Below are positions 33,233-41,700 of a stretch of 64,000 nt of DNA, one piece after another (the stretch's first letter is position 1; the number at the start of each line of letters is the position of its first letter). Source of the stretch: JAQGMJ01 sp036498945 (GTDB lineage Bacteria > Pseudomonadota > Gammaproteobacteria > Burkholderiales > JAEUOS01); NCBI GenBank assembly GCA_036498945.1, contig DASYEQ010000050.1:1-64000 (forward strand). Direction: 5' to 3'. The position numbers and the translations under genes were made by a program. The notes beneath the pieces are model-generated. The model searched no databases, was not told the DNA's origin, and saw only the letters and a program-made list of their open reading frames with translations.

Positions 33233-34210
33233 ATGACCCACCGCACCTTCGCCGCCACCCTGGCCGCAGCCGCCGCCATGCTGGCCGCGCCCAGCGCCTT
33301 TGCCCAGGCCGCCTATCCCAACCACCCGATCCGCCTGGTCATTCCCTTCGCCGCCGGCGGCACCACCGACATCGTCGGCCGCATCGTTGCCGACAAGCTG
33401 GGCCGCGAACTGGGCCAGGCCGTAGTGGTGGAAAACAAGGGCGGCGCCGGCGGCGCGATTGGCGCGGACTTCGTCGCCAAGGCGACGCCGGACGGCTACA
33501 TCCTCGGCGTAGCCACGGTCTCGACGCTGGCCACCGTGCCGGCCACCACGCCGAAGAACCCGTACAACCCGGCCAAGGACTTCACGCACATCATCAACAT
33601 GGTGAACGTGCCCAACGTGATGACCATCAACCCCAATGTGCCGGCGAAGAACATGAAGGAATTCATCGCCCTGCTGAAAGCCAGCCCGGGCAAATACTCC
33701 TTCGCCTCTTCCGGCACCGGCGGCATCTCGCACCTAGACGGCGAGCAGTTCCAGGTGCTGACCGGCACCAAGATGGTCCATATCCCCTACAAAGGCTCCG
33801 GCCCGGCGCTGACCGACACCGTCGCCGGCCAGGTGCAGGTGGAGTTCGACAACCTGCCCTCTTCCATGCCCTTCATCAAGGCCGGCAAGCTGCGCGCGCT
33901 GGGCGTGCAGTCGACCAAGCGCATCGACGCCCTGCCGGATGTGCCAACCTTCGCCGAAGAAGGCCTGAAGGAAGCCAACAACATGGCCTGGTACGGCATC
34001 GTCGGCCCGGCGGGCCTGCCGAAGGACATCGTCGCCAAGGTCAACGCTGCCGCCAACAAGGCGCTGAAGGATGAAAACGTCAAGAAGCAGCTGGCCGAAG
34101 GCGGCTCGATTCCCGACGGCGGCACGCCCGAGCACTTCAAGGAAGTGGCCGCGCGTGAGCTGGTGATGCGTACCGACATCGTGAAAAAGCAGCACATCAC
34201 GATCCAGTAG
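33233..34210 (+). CDS. Bug family (TctC-like) solute-binding protein under tandem operators
   Basis: This is a 325-residue periplasmic binding protein: signal peptide to AFAQ, mature start YPNHPIRLVIPFAAGGTTDIVGR, FASSGTGGISHLDGEQF, HIPYKGSGPALTDTVAGQ and the C-terminal REL-MRTDIVKK helix. It has a good ribosome binding site (AAAAGGAC) and its own terminator at 34243. It is the only Bug gene in the window with an obvious double operator, and so is the most likely to be substrate-induced. The ligand and its permease are unknown. Confidence 0.94.
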   Translation: MTHRTFAATLAAAAAMLAAPSAFAQAAYPNHPIRLVIPFAAGGTTDIVGRIVADKLGRELGQAVVVENKGGAGGAIGADFVAKATPDGYILGVATVSTLATVPATTPKNPYNPAKDFTHIINMVNVPNVMTINPNVPAKNMKEFIALLKASPGKYSFASSGTGGISHLDGEQFQVLTGTKMVHIPYKGSGPALTDTVAGQVQVEFDNLPSSMPFIKAGKLRALGVQSTKRIDALPDVPTFAEEGLKEANNMAWYGIVGPAGLPKDIVAKVNAAANKALKDENVKKQLAEGGSIPDGGTPEHFKEVAARELVMRTDIVKKQHITIQ

Positions 34211-34242
34211 CGGATGCCGGCAAAAGCCGGAACGCCCAGAGG

Positions 34243-34271
34243 AACGCCCGGCCCCGCCGGGCGTTTTCTTT
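34243..34271 (+). terminator. intrinsic terminator of the Bug gene
   Basis: AACGCCCGGC (34243-34252) and GCCGGGCGTT (34256-34265) form a perfect 10-bp stem with a three-base loop followed by TTCTTTT. Confidence 0.9.
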
Positions 34272-34304
34272 TGGACGCCCTGGCCGCGGGCGTTGGGCAG
34301 GCAG

Positions 34305-35249
34305 CTAGGCGGGTACTTCGTTCATCGCACTCCGTGCATGCGCGGCAATGCCCGCCGCCAGGCGCGGCAGCAGGGCATCGGGCAGGTCGTGACCCATGCC
34401 GTCGATCAGTTCCAGCTTTGCGCCGGGAATGCGCCGCGCCAGGTCGATGCCATTGGCCACCGGCACCAGCGGATCGGCGCGGCCGTGGATGACGTAGGTG
34501 GGCACGGCGATCTGCCCAAGCAGCGGCGTGCGGTCGTCCGACGCCGCCACCGCCAGCAATTGCCGGCCGATGCCGCCGGGGTGGTTGGAACGCTTGATCG
34601 ACAGCGCGATGCGCTCGCGCACCAGCGCCTCCTTGGTCGGAAAGCCGGGGCTGGAGATCACCTTGAAGATGGCGCTGCCGTGCTCCAGCACCGATTCGAT
34701 CTCGTGCGGGTTGCGCGGGCGCGAGAGCAGGCTCATGCGTGCCTTCAGGGTGGGCCCCGGCAGGCGGCGCGAGCCGCTGGTGGTCATGATGAGCGTCAGG
34801 CTCAGGAGGCGCCGCGGATGCCGCGCCGCCAGCAGTTGCGCGATCATGCCGCCCATCGAGCAGCCGACCACGTGGGCGCGCGCGATGCCCAGCGCGTCGA
34901 GGATGCCGATGGCGTCGCGCGCCATGTCATCCAGGGTATAGGGGCTGCGCACCGGCAGGTGCAGGGCGTGGCAAAGCGCGCCTTTCATCAGGTCGGCCGA
35001 GCCCCATTCGTCGAACTTGGTGGAAAGCCCGATATCGCGATTGTCGAAGCGCAGGACGCGAAAACCCGCCTGCGCCAGGAGGCCGACGAATTCGTCGGGC
35101 CAGCCGGTGAGTTGCATGCCCAGGCCCATGATCAGGAGCATGGGCGGGCCATCGGCCGGGCCGTGCTCTTCGACTTCCAGTTCGATGCCGTTGCTGCGGA
35201 TTTTCACGCCTTTGTCTGCCTCGTTATTGACCGGTCGGGCGCTTGTCAC
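34305..35249 (-). CDS. alpha/beta-hydrolase
   Basis: This is a 314-residue cytoplasmic alpha/beta-hydrolase. The oxyanion region is LLIMGLGMQLTGWPDEFV, the nucleophile elbow is VVGCSMGGMIAQ, and the acid and His are expected in HGRADPLVPV and IDGMGHDLPD. The overall pattern (FDNRDIGLSTKFD; lid with LIMTTSGSRRLPGP) is like esterase/lipase members near aclacinomycin methylesterase. The start is GTG at 35249, since no in-frame ATG gives the complete fold. It is convergent with the Bug gene. Confidence 0.87.
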   Translation of the reverse strand: MTSARPVNNEADKGVKIRSNGIELEVEEHGPADGPPMLLIMGLGMQLTGWPDEFVGLLAQAGFRVLRFDNRDIGLSTKFDEWGSADLMKGALCHALHLPVRSPYTLDDMARDAIGILDALGIARAHVVGCSMGGMIAQLLAARHPRRLLSLTLIMTTSGSRRLPGPTLKARMSLLSRPRNPHEIESVLEHGSAIFKVISSPGFPTKEALVRERIALSIKRSNHPGGIGRQLLAVAASDDRTPLLGQIAVPTYVIHGRADPLVPVANGIDLARRIPGAKLELIDGMGHDLPDALLPRLAAGIAAHARSAMNEVPA

Positions 35250-35602
35250 GCCCGCGTCATGCCCCGTTCATCAGCCTGCCGCGGCCGCGTCGCAGACTTT
35301 ACACGCCTGCACGCGCCGGGGAAGAATCGGCAAAACCCGCCTTTCGGCCTTGTTTTGCACAATTTGCGACACCATCTCATGTCATAAGTGCCGGGTATAC
35401 GTTGAAATATGGCATCAGCAGCACCGCTTAAACCCCCGCCAATCTTGGCTTTTGCGGTGCCGGGCCGGCAAAATAAGTGCTAAAGTCTGGCAAACATGCG
35501 CCGCGGCCCGCCAAAAGCGGGTTTGCCCGGTGAGAACAGCCCCCTGTCCACCGCCGCGCGGCGCGCTGCGTTAAACGGTAATCCTTCATCGGGGAGGTTT
35601 TC
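35250..35602. other. divergent intergenic region before the HNH gene
   Basis: This 353-base region separates the divergent hydrolase and HNH genes. Its middle (35380-35500) is AT-richer and probably holds promoters; TAAAGT at about 35481-35486 could be a -10 box for the HNH gene, but no convincing -35 pairs with it. The GGGGAGG at 35591-35597 serves as ribosome binding site for the HNH gene. No open frame looks coding. Confidence 0.4.
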
Positions 35603-36169
35603 GTGGTGCAGATTCTCAAACTCACAGGCAACGGCATCCCCCAGGGGTGGCTGACGCTGGAAGAGGCGGTGCTGCATTACGCCGCCGGTGAGGTGATCTG
35701 GGAACTGGGCACCGAAGTCACCACCCTGCACGGCGGCACCAACGCCGTCTCCGGCCTGCGCTCGCAGATCACCGTCAATTCGATCATCGGCGTGGCCGGC
35801 TTCGGCAAGGTCAACCCGTTCGACGTGGTACCACTGCTCACCAACGACAAGCTGTTCCGCCGCGACAAGAACATCTGCGGCTATTGCGGCGACCATTTGC
35901 ATGCGCATGACCTCGAGCGCGAGCACGTGGTGCCGCTGTCGCGCAACGGCCGCGATACCTGGATGAACGTGGTCTCGGCCTGCCGCCCGTGCAACCAGCA
36001 CAAGGGCAACCGCCTGCCGCACGAGATCAACATGCCGCTGATCTACGCGCCGTATACGCCTTCGCTGTGGGAAGACATGATCCTGCGCAACCGGCGCATC
36101 CTCGCCGACCAGATGGAGTTCCTGGCGGCCAACCTGCCGCGCGGCTCGCGCCTGTCCGAGCTGAGCTAG
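35603..36169 (+). CDS. HNH endonuclease domain protein
   Basis: This is a 188-residue protein. A central HNH/zinc module has C92-x2-C95, then LEREHVVPLSRNGRDTWMNVV (H108, N122) and CRPCNQHKGNR (C127, C130, H133), i.e. a structural zinc and the ββα-metal active site. The first 80 residues (QGWLTLEEAVLHYAAGEVIW) look like a conserved extension seen in stand-alone HNH proteins of Burkholderiales. It is not part of a restriction or mobile element here. GTG at 35603 or GTG at 35606 is the start, after GGGGAGG. Role unknown, perhaps DNA repair or defence. Confidence 0.88.
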   Translation: MVQILKLTGNGIPQGWLTLEEAVLHYAAGEVIWELGTEVTTLHGGTNAVSGLRSQITVNSIIGVAGFGKVNPFDVVPLLTNDKLFRRDKNICGYCGDHLHAHDLEREHVVPLSRNGRDTWMNVVSACRPCNQHKGNRLPHEINMPLIYAPYTPSLWEDMILRNRRILADQMEFLAANLPRGSRLSELS

Positions 36170-36188
36170 AGCCGGCGCGCGGACAGCC

Positions 36189-36220
36189 AAAAGCCGCACG
36201 GGCGACCGTGCGGCTTTTTT
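36189..36220. terminator. intrinsic terminator after the HNH gene
   Basis: AAAAGCCGCACGG (36189-36201) and CCGTGCGGCTTTT (36206-36218) form a perfect 13-bp stem with a four-base loop, followed by TT. The A run on the left lets it also serve the convergent minus-strand gene. Confidence 0.92.
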
Positions 36221-36282
36221 GTTTCATGCGCGGCGTTTTCGTCTCTATGCGCGTTTGCGTTTCCGCGCGCGGCGTTTCATTG

Positions 36283-37113
36283 CTAGTTCGCCCAATCCTG
36301 CTCGGTGCTGGCGGCGTATTTGCGCGTCAGGCCTTCGAGCACTTCGAGCATCGCGTCGCTGGTCTTGCCGACGTCGGCCATGTGCTGCATTTTCAGCGGT
36401 CCGCCGGCGGCGTCGCCCTTCAGTTGCGCCAGGGCGCCTGCGAAAAACACCCACTGGCTGTCGGCCAGCGCCAGGTCGGCCTGGGTGGAGTCGTCGTTTT
36501 GCGGGGCGATGGAAAGCTTGTCGAGGTCGGAGCGGAATTCCTTTTGCAGCGCGACGAAATCAATCGTGCCCTCGGGCGCCTTCAATCCCCAGGTGGCGTA
36601 GAAATAAAACTTGGCCATGCGCTGCGACAAGGTGCGCGCCGAACCCGCCAGGCCGATGGCGTCGAAGTGGTCGATGGCTTTCACCCGCAGCGACTCGGTG
36701 CAATCGGCAGCCGCCGCCTGCAGCGCGGCGCCGGCCTGCGCCAGGGCCTGGCCGCTGGCCTGCGTGGCCGCGCGCTGCGCCGCGGTGCGAAAGCCCGGCC
36801 ACAGCGCATCGACGCGCATCAATGCCTGCTTTTGCGCGGGGTTGAGCGGCATGCCGCGTAGCGCCGCGAGGTCGCCGGAAAATGCCGCCAGGTCGGCGCC
36901 CAATTGCGCCCGCGCACGCGGCGCGTTCACACCCTGGCCCAGCATGGCGTAGCTGCGCACCACGCGCTCGCTCAGCATCTGCAGGTGCGCCGCGCGGTTG
37001 ACGGCATCCGCCGCGCGCTCCTGCGCCGGCGCCAGCGGCGTCCACAGCAGGCCGATCATCAGAAAAAGCGCGCCGCGGCACCACGCGCGCAAAACGTCCA
37101 GTCCATTAAGCAT
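36283..37113 (-). CDS. exported protein with two PilJ-type N-terminal (PF13675-like) repeats
   Basis: This is a 276-residue protein with a signal peptide or anchor (LFLMIGLLWTPLAPA). Two copies of the type IV pilus methyl-accepting transducer N-domain are visible: NRAAHLQMLSERVVRSYAML early and GSARTLSQRMAKFYFYATWG later, each a paired helix with the conserved (L/M)SQR/SER-(M/V) core. In PilJ and NarX-like sensors this domain senses in the periplasm; here there is no signalling domain, so it is a stand-alone sensor part or binding protein. Gene tfpX at 57285 is the only other pilus-related gene. Confidence 0.83.
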   Translation of the reverse strand: MLNGLDVLRAWCRGALFLMIGLLWTPLAPAQERAADAVNRAAHLQMLSERVVRSYAMLGQGVNAPRARAQLGADLAAFSGDLAALRGMPLNPAQKQALMRVDALWPGFRTAAQRAATQASGQALAQAGAALQAAAADCTESLRVKAIDHFDAIGLAGSARTLSQRMAKFYFYATWGLKAPEGTIDFVALQKEFRSDLDKLSIAPQNDDSTQADLALADSQWVFFAGALAQLKGDAAGGPLKMQHMADVGKTSDAMLEVLEGLTRKYAASTEQDWAN

Positions 37114-37278
37114 CACCCTTCTCTCCCGGAAAATGCAGGCAGCGCGCGCTTGGGCGCGGCCTTGCATATCGACAGACCGGGAAGGGCGGCGGTTTATTCC
37201 GGCGAATTTATTCCCGCCGGAACGACGAACGGTCGGACAACGGATGAGCGGCCGCCGGGCGGCGGCGCGCCGAGAGTT

Positions 37279-37932
37279 TCAGTCGGCGGTGCCCAGGAGG
37301 GCGTAGCCGCGCCGCGCCTTGCTGGCGGGCTCTTCTTCCAGGCCGACGTCGCGGATCAGCATGTCGGCCACGCGCGTGAGCTCCTTGATGCGGCCGTGCT
37401 TGAGCTCGATCTCGACCTCCGAGACCGGCTCGCGATGGCCGGCGGCGACGATCTCGCCGCGGTCGAGCACGACTTCGGAACGGAACATCGGCTGGGTGCG
37501 CGGAAACGGCCGCAGCATCCACGCCATGCGCTGGAAATCGACGCGGAACTGCGGCACCAGCGCGCCGTCCAGGCCATGCTCACGCAGGGCGTCGATCACC
37601 AGGTCGGCGCCGGTGCCCTTGAACAGGTCCAGTTCCAGTGCGCTGCCGGCGACCGGCATTTCCCATTCCTGGCGGCTGGAAAGCCCGCCCTGGCGCTTGC
37701 CCGGCGCCTTCAGCGTCTGCACCCAGTCGTTGTCGATGCGCCGCAGACGCAGCGCGACCTTGGACTTGCGCAGCAGGAAATCCGGGGTGTCGTAGTAGAT
37801 GTTGACCATGCGGTGGCGCTCGGGACGATGATGACCGTCCAGCGCATGCAGCACCGGATGCTCCAGGAATGCCTCGACCTTGTTGCGCGGGCATCTGAGC
37901 TTGATTTCGACTTCTTGGTGCGATTCGACCAT
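37279..37932 (-). CDS. CYTH domain protein (triphosphatase/adenylate cyclase fold)
   Basis: This is a 217-residue CYTH protein. The ExExK signature EVEIK is at 7-11, the next strands give YYDTPDFLLRKSKVALRLRRI and QTLKAPG, and later EVEIELKHGR supplies the acidic pair. These residues line a tunnel that binds triphosphates with divalent metal. Most bacterial relatives hydrolyse inorganic triphosphate; a minority are class IV cyclases. No CHAD domain follows, unlike YgiF-like forms. It is divergent from the aminotransferase gene at 38045. Confidence 0.88.
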   Translation of the reverse strand: MVESHQEVEIKLRCPRNKVEAFLEHPVLHALDGHHRPERHRMVNIYYDTPDFLLRKSKVALRLRRIDNDWVQTLKAPGKRQGGLSSRQEWEMPVAGSALELDLFKGTGADLVIDALREHGLDGALVPQFRVDFQRMAWMLRPFPRTQPMFRSEVVLDRGEIVAAGHREPVSEVEIELKHGRIKELTRVADMLIRDVGLEEEPASKARRGYALLGTAD

Positions 37933-38044
37933 TGCGTACAATGCGTTTGCGGGACCGGCATGACCGTTTCCCGTGGGTTGACGGCGGCTTCTCTTTTGAG
38001 CCGGCCACCGCTGCCCCTGTTGCCAAGCCCGGATTGTGCCTGAA

Positions 38045-39286
38045 ATGAACGCTCCCGCCGATATTTCCTCATCAGCCTTTGCTGCCAACCCGCCTTTCGC
38101 CCTCTATGCGCGCGATGGCGTGCACGCCCTGCAAGGTTCGCAAGTGCGCGAAGTGGCCAACGCCGCGATGGGGCGCGAGGGCCTGTTGCCCTTCTGGTTC
38201 GGCGAGCCGGACCAGGTGACGCCGGACTTCATCCGCGCCGCCGCCGTCGAGTCGCTGGCCAACGGCGAGACTTTCTACACCCACAGCTTCGGCATCGTGC
38301 CGTTGCGCGAGGCAATCGCCGCCTACGTGCGCGAATTACACGGCGGCCATACCGCGATGGACAACATCGCCGTCACCAACTCGGGCATGAATGCGCTGAC
38401 GCTGATCTTCCAGTCGCTGATCGCGCCGGGCGACCGCGTGGTGGCAATCACCCCGCTGTGGCCCAACCTGACCCAGGCACCGAAGATCCTCTCCGCCGGC
38501 GTGCAAACGGTGAGCCTGGACTTCGGCTCCGCCGGCTGGACCCTCGACCTGCAAAAATTGCTTGATGCCCTGACCCCGGGCACGCGTTTCGTGCTGGTCA
38601 ACTCGCCCAACAACCCGACCGGCTGGACCATGAGCCGCGCCGAGCAGGAGGCGCTGCTTGCCCATTGCCGCAGGCATGGCATCTGGATCGTGGCCGATGA
38701 CGCGTACGAGCGCCTGGTCTTCACCGGCGCGATCGATCCACGACGCCCGCAAGCGGGCGTGTGCGCCCCCTCCTTCCTCGACTTGGCCACGCCAGAAGAC
38801 CGGGTGATCAGCGCCAACACCTTTTCCAAATCGTGGATGATGACCGGCTGGCGCCTGGGCTGGATCGTCGCCCCGCCGCCGCTTCTGGCCGATCTCGCCA
38901 AGCTGATCGAATTCAACACCTGCTGCGCGCAGTCCTTCGTGCAGCGCGCCGGCATTGCCGCCGTCACCAAGGGCGCTGCCGTTACCGAGGCTTTCGTCGC
39001 GCGCTTAAAGCACGGGCGCGACGTGCTGGTGCCGCGCCTGCAACAGATCGCCGGCGTGCATGCAGCCGCCCCGCCCGGCGCCATGTATGCCTTTTTCAAG
39101 ATCGACGGCGTCACCGACACGCTCGCCCTGTGCAAGCACCTGGCCGCGCATCATGGCCTGGGCCTGGCGCCTGGTGTCGCTTTCGGCCCCGAGGGCTATG
39201 TGCGCTGGTGCTTCGCGGCAAGCGACGAGCGCCTGCTCGAAGGCGCCGCACGCCTGGAACGCGGCCTGAAGGACTGGCCGCGCTAG
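38045..39286 (+). CDS. class I/II PLP-dependent aminotransferase
   Basis: This is a 413-residue fold-type I aminotransferase. LPFWFGEPDQVTPDFIRAA, ITPLWPNLTQAP, LVNSPNNPTGWTMS and IWIVADDAYERLVF are the conserved PLP-binding blocks, and K262 in ANTFSKSWMMTGWRLGW is the Schiff-base lysine. It is of the aspartate/aromatic/unknown amino-acid group; the specific substrate cannot be assigned. ATG at 38045 overlaps a GTG start at 38036 that would add three residues. Confidence 0.93.
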   Translation: MNAPADISSSAFAANPPFALYARDGVHALQGSQVREVANAAMGREGLLPFWFGEPDQVTPDFIRAAAVESLANGETFYTHSFGIVPLREAIAAYVRELHGGHTAMDNIAVTNSGMNALTLIFQSLIAPGDRVVAITPLWPNLTQAPKILSAGVQTVSLDFGSAGWTLDLQKLLDALTPGTRFVLVNSPNNPTGWTMSRAEQEALLAHCRRHGIWIVADDAYERLVFTGAIDPRRPQAGVCAPSFLDLATPEDRVISANTFSKSWMMTGWRLGWIVAPPPLLADLAKLIEFNTCCAQSFVQRAGIAAVTKGAAVTEAFVARLKHGRDVLVPRLQQIAGVHAAAPPGAMYAFFKIDGVTDTLALCKHLAAHHGLGLAPGVAFGPEGYVRWCFAASDERLLEGAARLERGLKDWPR

Positions 39287-39375
39287 GCGCACTTTTCCTG
39301 CGCACGCCTGTCCAATCACCAGGCGCCGCGTATCCCACGCACGGCGCGTCAGACAAACAACGACAAGGAGCAGCC

Positions 39376-39693
39376 ATGGCCATCACCTTCAAAACCAAAG
39401 CCGCCGGCGACGTCACCATGCTCGACGCCAATGCCCGCGAGATTCTTGAAATGATCGGCAAGGACTTCGGCACGCGCGGCGTGATCACCGCCGCCGAAGC
39501 GCAGGCGGCGGCCGACAAGCTGCGCGGCGCCGGCGCGGCGTTGCGGGGCGAGGGCGACCTGCAGCCCGAGCAGGAAAAGCAGGCGGAATCCGCCGGTGCC
39601 GATGTCGTCCCGCTACATACCCGCGCCAAGCCTTTCGTCGATATGCTGGAAGCGGCGGCGCAGCAGAACAAGGACATCCTCTGGGGCGTGTGA
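39376..39693 (+). CDS. DUF1840 domain-containing protein
   Basis: This is a 105-residue cytoplasmic protein of the beta-proteobacterial DUF1840 family: ITFKTKAAGDVTMLDANARE, ILEMIGKD, RGVITAAEAQAAADKLR near the start and VPLHTRAKPFVDMLEAAA at the end. Function is unknown. A good AAGGAG ribosome binding site precedes the ATG. It follows the aminotransferase by 89 bases. Confidence 0.92.
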   Translation: MAITFKTKAAGDVTMLDANAREILEMIGKDFGTRGVITAAEAQAAADKLRGAGAALRGEGDLQPEQEKQAESAGADVVPLHTRAKPFVDMLEAAAQQNKDILWGV

Positions 39694-39698
39694 CGCCC

Positions 39699-39754
39699 GG
39701 CAGGTTCGCCGCAAGGGCGACCTGCCGCAAGCCTGGGCCTCCGGCCAGGCTTGC
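39699..39754. other. two consecutive stem-loops after the DUF1840 gene
   Basis: Hairpin 1 pairs GGCAGGTTCGCC (39699-39710) with GGCGACCTGCC (39716-39726), one bulged T. Hairpin 2 pairs GCAAGCCTGG (39727-39736) with CCAGGCTTGC (39745-39754), perfect. No T tract follows. They lie immediately after the stop and may act as a stabiliser or Rho-dependent end. Confidence 0.55.
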
Positions 39755-39937
39755 CAGTGCCGCGGCCTTCGGTGGCGCTTGTGTAGCATTTGATACAGAA
39801 GCGGCCGCGGCGCGGGCCTAAGCTCCATCTGCCATCGACGTGGTGGCGATCTGCAAAGGAGCTTGTCCCATGTTGCCCTCCGTCCTACTCCCGGCCACGG
39901 CTGTACCGGCGCCGCGTTTCGCCGCGGGTATCGCCGC

Positions 39938-40336
39938 ATGAAACCCGAGATCTACTGGCTTGCCCTGACGCTGGCCTCGGTTGCCCTGTTCGTCTTTCCC
40001 TATTTGCTCAACCGGCTGGCGGTGCGCGGCATCGCGGGCACCATGGCCAACCCGTCGCCCACCGATCGGCCGCAGGCGGAGTGGGCCGAGCGCGCGCGGC
40101 GCGCGCATGCCAACGCGGTGGAAAACCTGGCCGTCTTCGCGCCCGCCGCGCTGGCGGTGCATGTCCTGGGACTGGGTAACGGCGCCTCCGCCCTGGCGTG
40201 CGAAGTCTATTTCTTCTCCCGCCTCACCCACTACGTGGTGTATACGCTGGGCATTCCCTATGCCCGCTCGCTGGCGTATTTCGGCGGGTTGGGCGCTACC
40301 GCGGTGCTGATCGTGCGCCTCATCGGTGCCGCATGA
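39938..40336 (+). CDS. MAPEG family membrane protein
   Basis: This is a 132-residue protein with four hydrophobic helices of the MAPEG family (membrane-associated eicosanoid/glutathione metabolism). The family core ERARRAHANAVENLAVFAPAAL, with the Arg and Asn-Glu residues that bind glutathione in the eukaryotic enzymes, is present in helix 2, and FFSRLTHYVVYTLGIPYARSLAY is in helix 3-4. Bacterial members are often glutathione-dependent detoxifiers. Its stop overlaps the start of the SDR gene (ATGA), opening a four-gene unit. Confidence 0.9.
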   Translation: MKPEIYWLALTLASVALFVFPYLLNRLAVRGIAGTMANPSPTDRPQAEWAERARRAHANAVENLAVFAPAALAVHVLGLGNGASALACEVYFFSRLTHYVVYTLGIPYARSLAYFGGLGATAVLIVRLIGAA

Positions 40337-41013
40337 CGCCGCCGCTGGCGGTGGTGGTGGGCGCCGGGGGCGTGCTGGGCGAGGCGCTGTTGCGGCGATT
40401 CGAGGCCGCGGGATATCGCACCGCCGGCCTGCGCCGCGGTTCGCTTGTCGCCGGCGGCCAGACGCGAACGATTGCCTGCGACCTGGGTGACAGCGCCAGC
40501 GTCGAATCGGCCGTCGTGGAGATCACCGCCGGGCATGGCGCCATCGAGGTGCTGGTATGCAACGCCGCGCATTTTTGCATGGCCCCTTTCCTCGAACTGC
40601 GGCCGGAGGATTTCGGGCAGGCCTGGGGCGCCGCTGTCGCCGGAGCGGCCGGGGCGGCGCGCGCCGCGCTCCCGGGCATGCTCGAGCGCGGGCGCGGCAG
40701 CATCCTGTTTTCCGGCGCCACCGCCGCGTTGCGCGGCGGCGCCGGGTTTGCCGCCTTCGCCGCGGCGAAGTTCGCGCAGCGCGGATTGGCGCAGGCGCTG
40801 GCGCGCGAATTCCAGCCGCGCGGCATCCACGTCGCCCACGTCGTGATCGACGGTATCCTCGCGCAGTCGGCCTCGGCGCGGCGCTTCGCGGTGGATGGCG
40901 AACGAGCCGTCGATCCCGAGGCAGCGGCGGACGCGTATCTCTGGCTGGCGCGCCAGCCGGCCTCGGCCTTCAGCCACGAAATCGACGTGCGGCCCAACAC
41001 CGAAAGGTTCTGA
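40333..41013 (+). CDS. short-chain dehydrogenase/reductase with Phe in place of the catalytic Tyr
   Basis: This is a 226-residue Rossmann-fold SDR. The dinucleotide motif is VVGAGGVLGEAL (about 9-19) and the NAG-like motif is CNAAH. Where YxxxK is expected, the sequence reads FAAAK (F142, K146), after FSGATAALRGGAGFA with S127. The late HVAHVVIDGIL is typical of this subgroup, which I recall as having Phe here in relatives as well. It may bind NAD(P) without the classical reaction. It overlaps the genes on both sides, TGATG at its end. Confidence 0.87.
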   Translation: MTPPLAVVVGAGGVLGEALLRRFEAAGYRTAGLRRGSLVAGGQTRTIACDLGDSASVESAVVEITAGHGAIEVLVCNAAHFCMAPFLELRPEDFGQAWGAAVAGAAGAARAALPGMLERGRGSILFSGATAALRGGAGFAAFAAAKFAQRGLAQALAREFQPRGIHVAHVVIDGILAQSASARRFAVDGERAVDPEAAADAYLWLARQPASAFSHEIDVRPNTERF

Positions 41014-41687
41014 TGCGCAATCTCGAAATCCACGCCGATCGCCGTCTCTCGGCCCGGGTACAGGGGGCGCAACTGCCATGGACGGCCTCGCCCGTCGCCG
41101 GAGTGGAGCGGCGCATGCTGGAGCGCATCGGCGATGAAGTGGCGCTTGCCACCAGCATCGTGCGCTACGCCGCCGGGCGCGAGTTCCATCACCACACCCA
41201 CGGTCTGGGCGAAGAGTTCGTTGTGCTTGAGGGCACCTTTTCCGACGAGCACGGCGATTACCCGGCCGGCACCTATGTGCGCAACCCGCCCGGCTCCGGG
41301 CACACGCCCCATAGCGGCGAGGGCTGCGTGATTTTCGTCAAGCTGCGCCAGATGCCGGCGGGCGAAACCCGCCGCGTGGTGCTGCGCCCCGAAGAGCGGC
41401 GCTGGACCGCGCATGAGGCGGAAGGCGGATTGTCGCGCGCTCGCCTGTTCGACGGCGGCGCGGAGGAAGTCTGCCTGGAGCGCCTGCCGCCGGGCTATCA
41501 TAGGAAAGGCGTTTTCCGCGCCGGCGGGGAGGAGATGTTCGTGCTGGAAGGCGCCATCGAAATGCTCGACACACGCCACACGGCGTTCGGCACGTGGGGC
41601 TGGCTGCGCCACCCCGGCGACTTCAATGCCGGCTTCACCGCGGCGGGCGGCGCGCTGCTGTGGGTCAAGCGCGGCCATCTCGCCTGA
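41013..41687 (+). CDS. ChrR-like double cupin protein
   Basis: This is a 224-residue protein with two cupin halves. The first has YAAGREFHHHTHGLGEEFVVLEG and PPGSGHTPHS, a full set of His/Glu metal ligands; the second has LPPGYHRKGVFRAGGEEMFVLEG with fewer. It resembles the C-terminal cupin of the anti-sigma factor ChrR, which senses singlet oxygen, but the zinc anti-sigma domain is absent. It is joined to the SDR gene by TGATG and is followed 13 bases later by a Crp/Fnr regulator gene. A sensor or enzyme role are both possible. Confidence 0.85.
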   Translation: MRNLEIHADRRLSARVQGAQLPWTASPVAGVERRMLERIGDEVALATSIVRYAAGREFHHHTHGLGEEFVVLEGTFSDEHGDYPAGTYVRNPPGSGHTPHSGEGCVIFVKLRQMPAGETRRVVLRPEERRWTAHEAEGGLSRARLFDGGAEEVCLERLPPGYHRKGVFRAGGEEMFVLEGAIEMLDTRHTAFGTWGWLRHPGDFNAGFTAAGGALLWVKRGHLA

Positions 41688-41700
41688 AGGCCCGCGGGCG

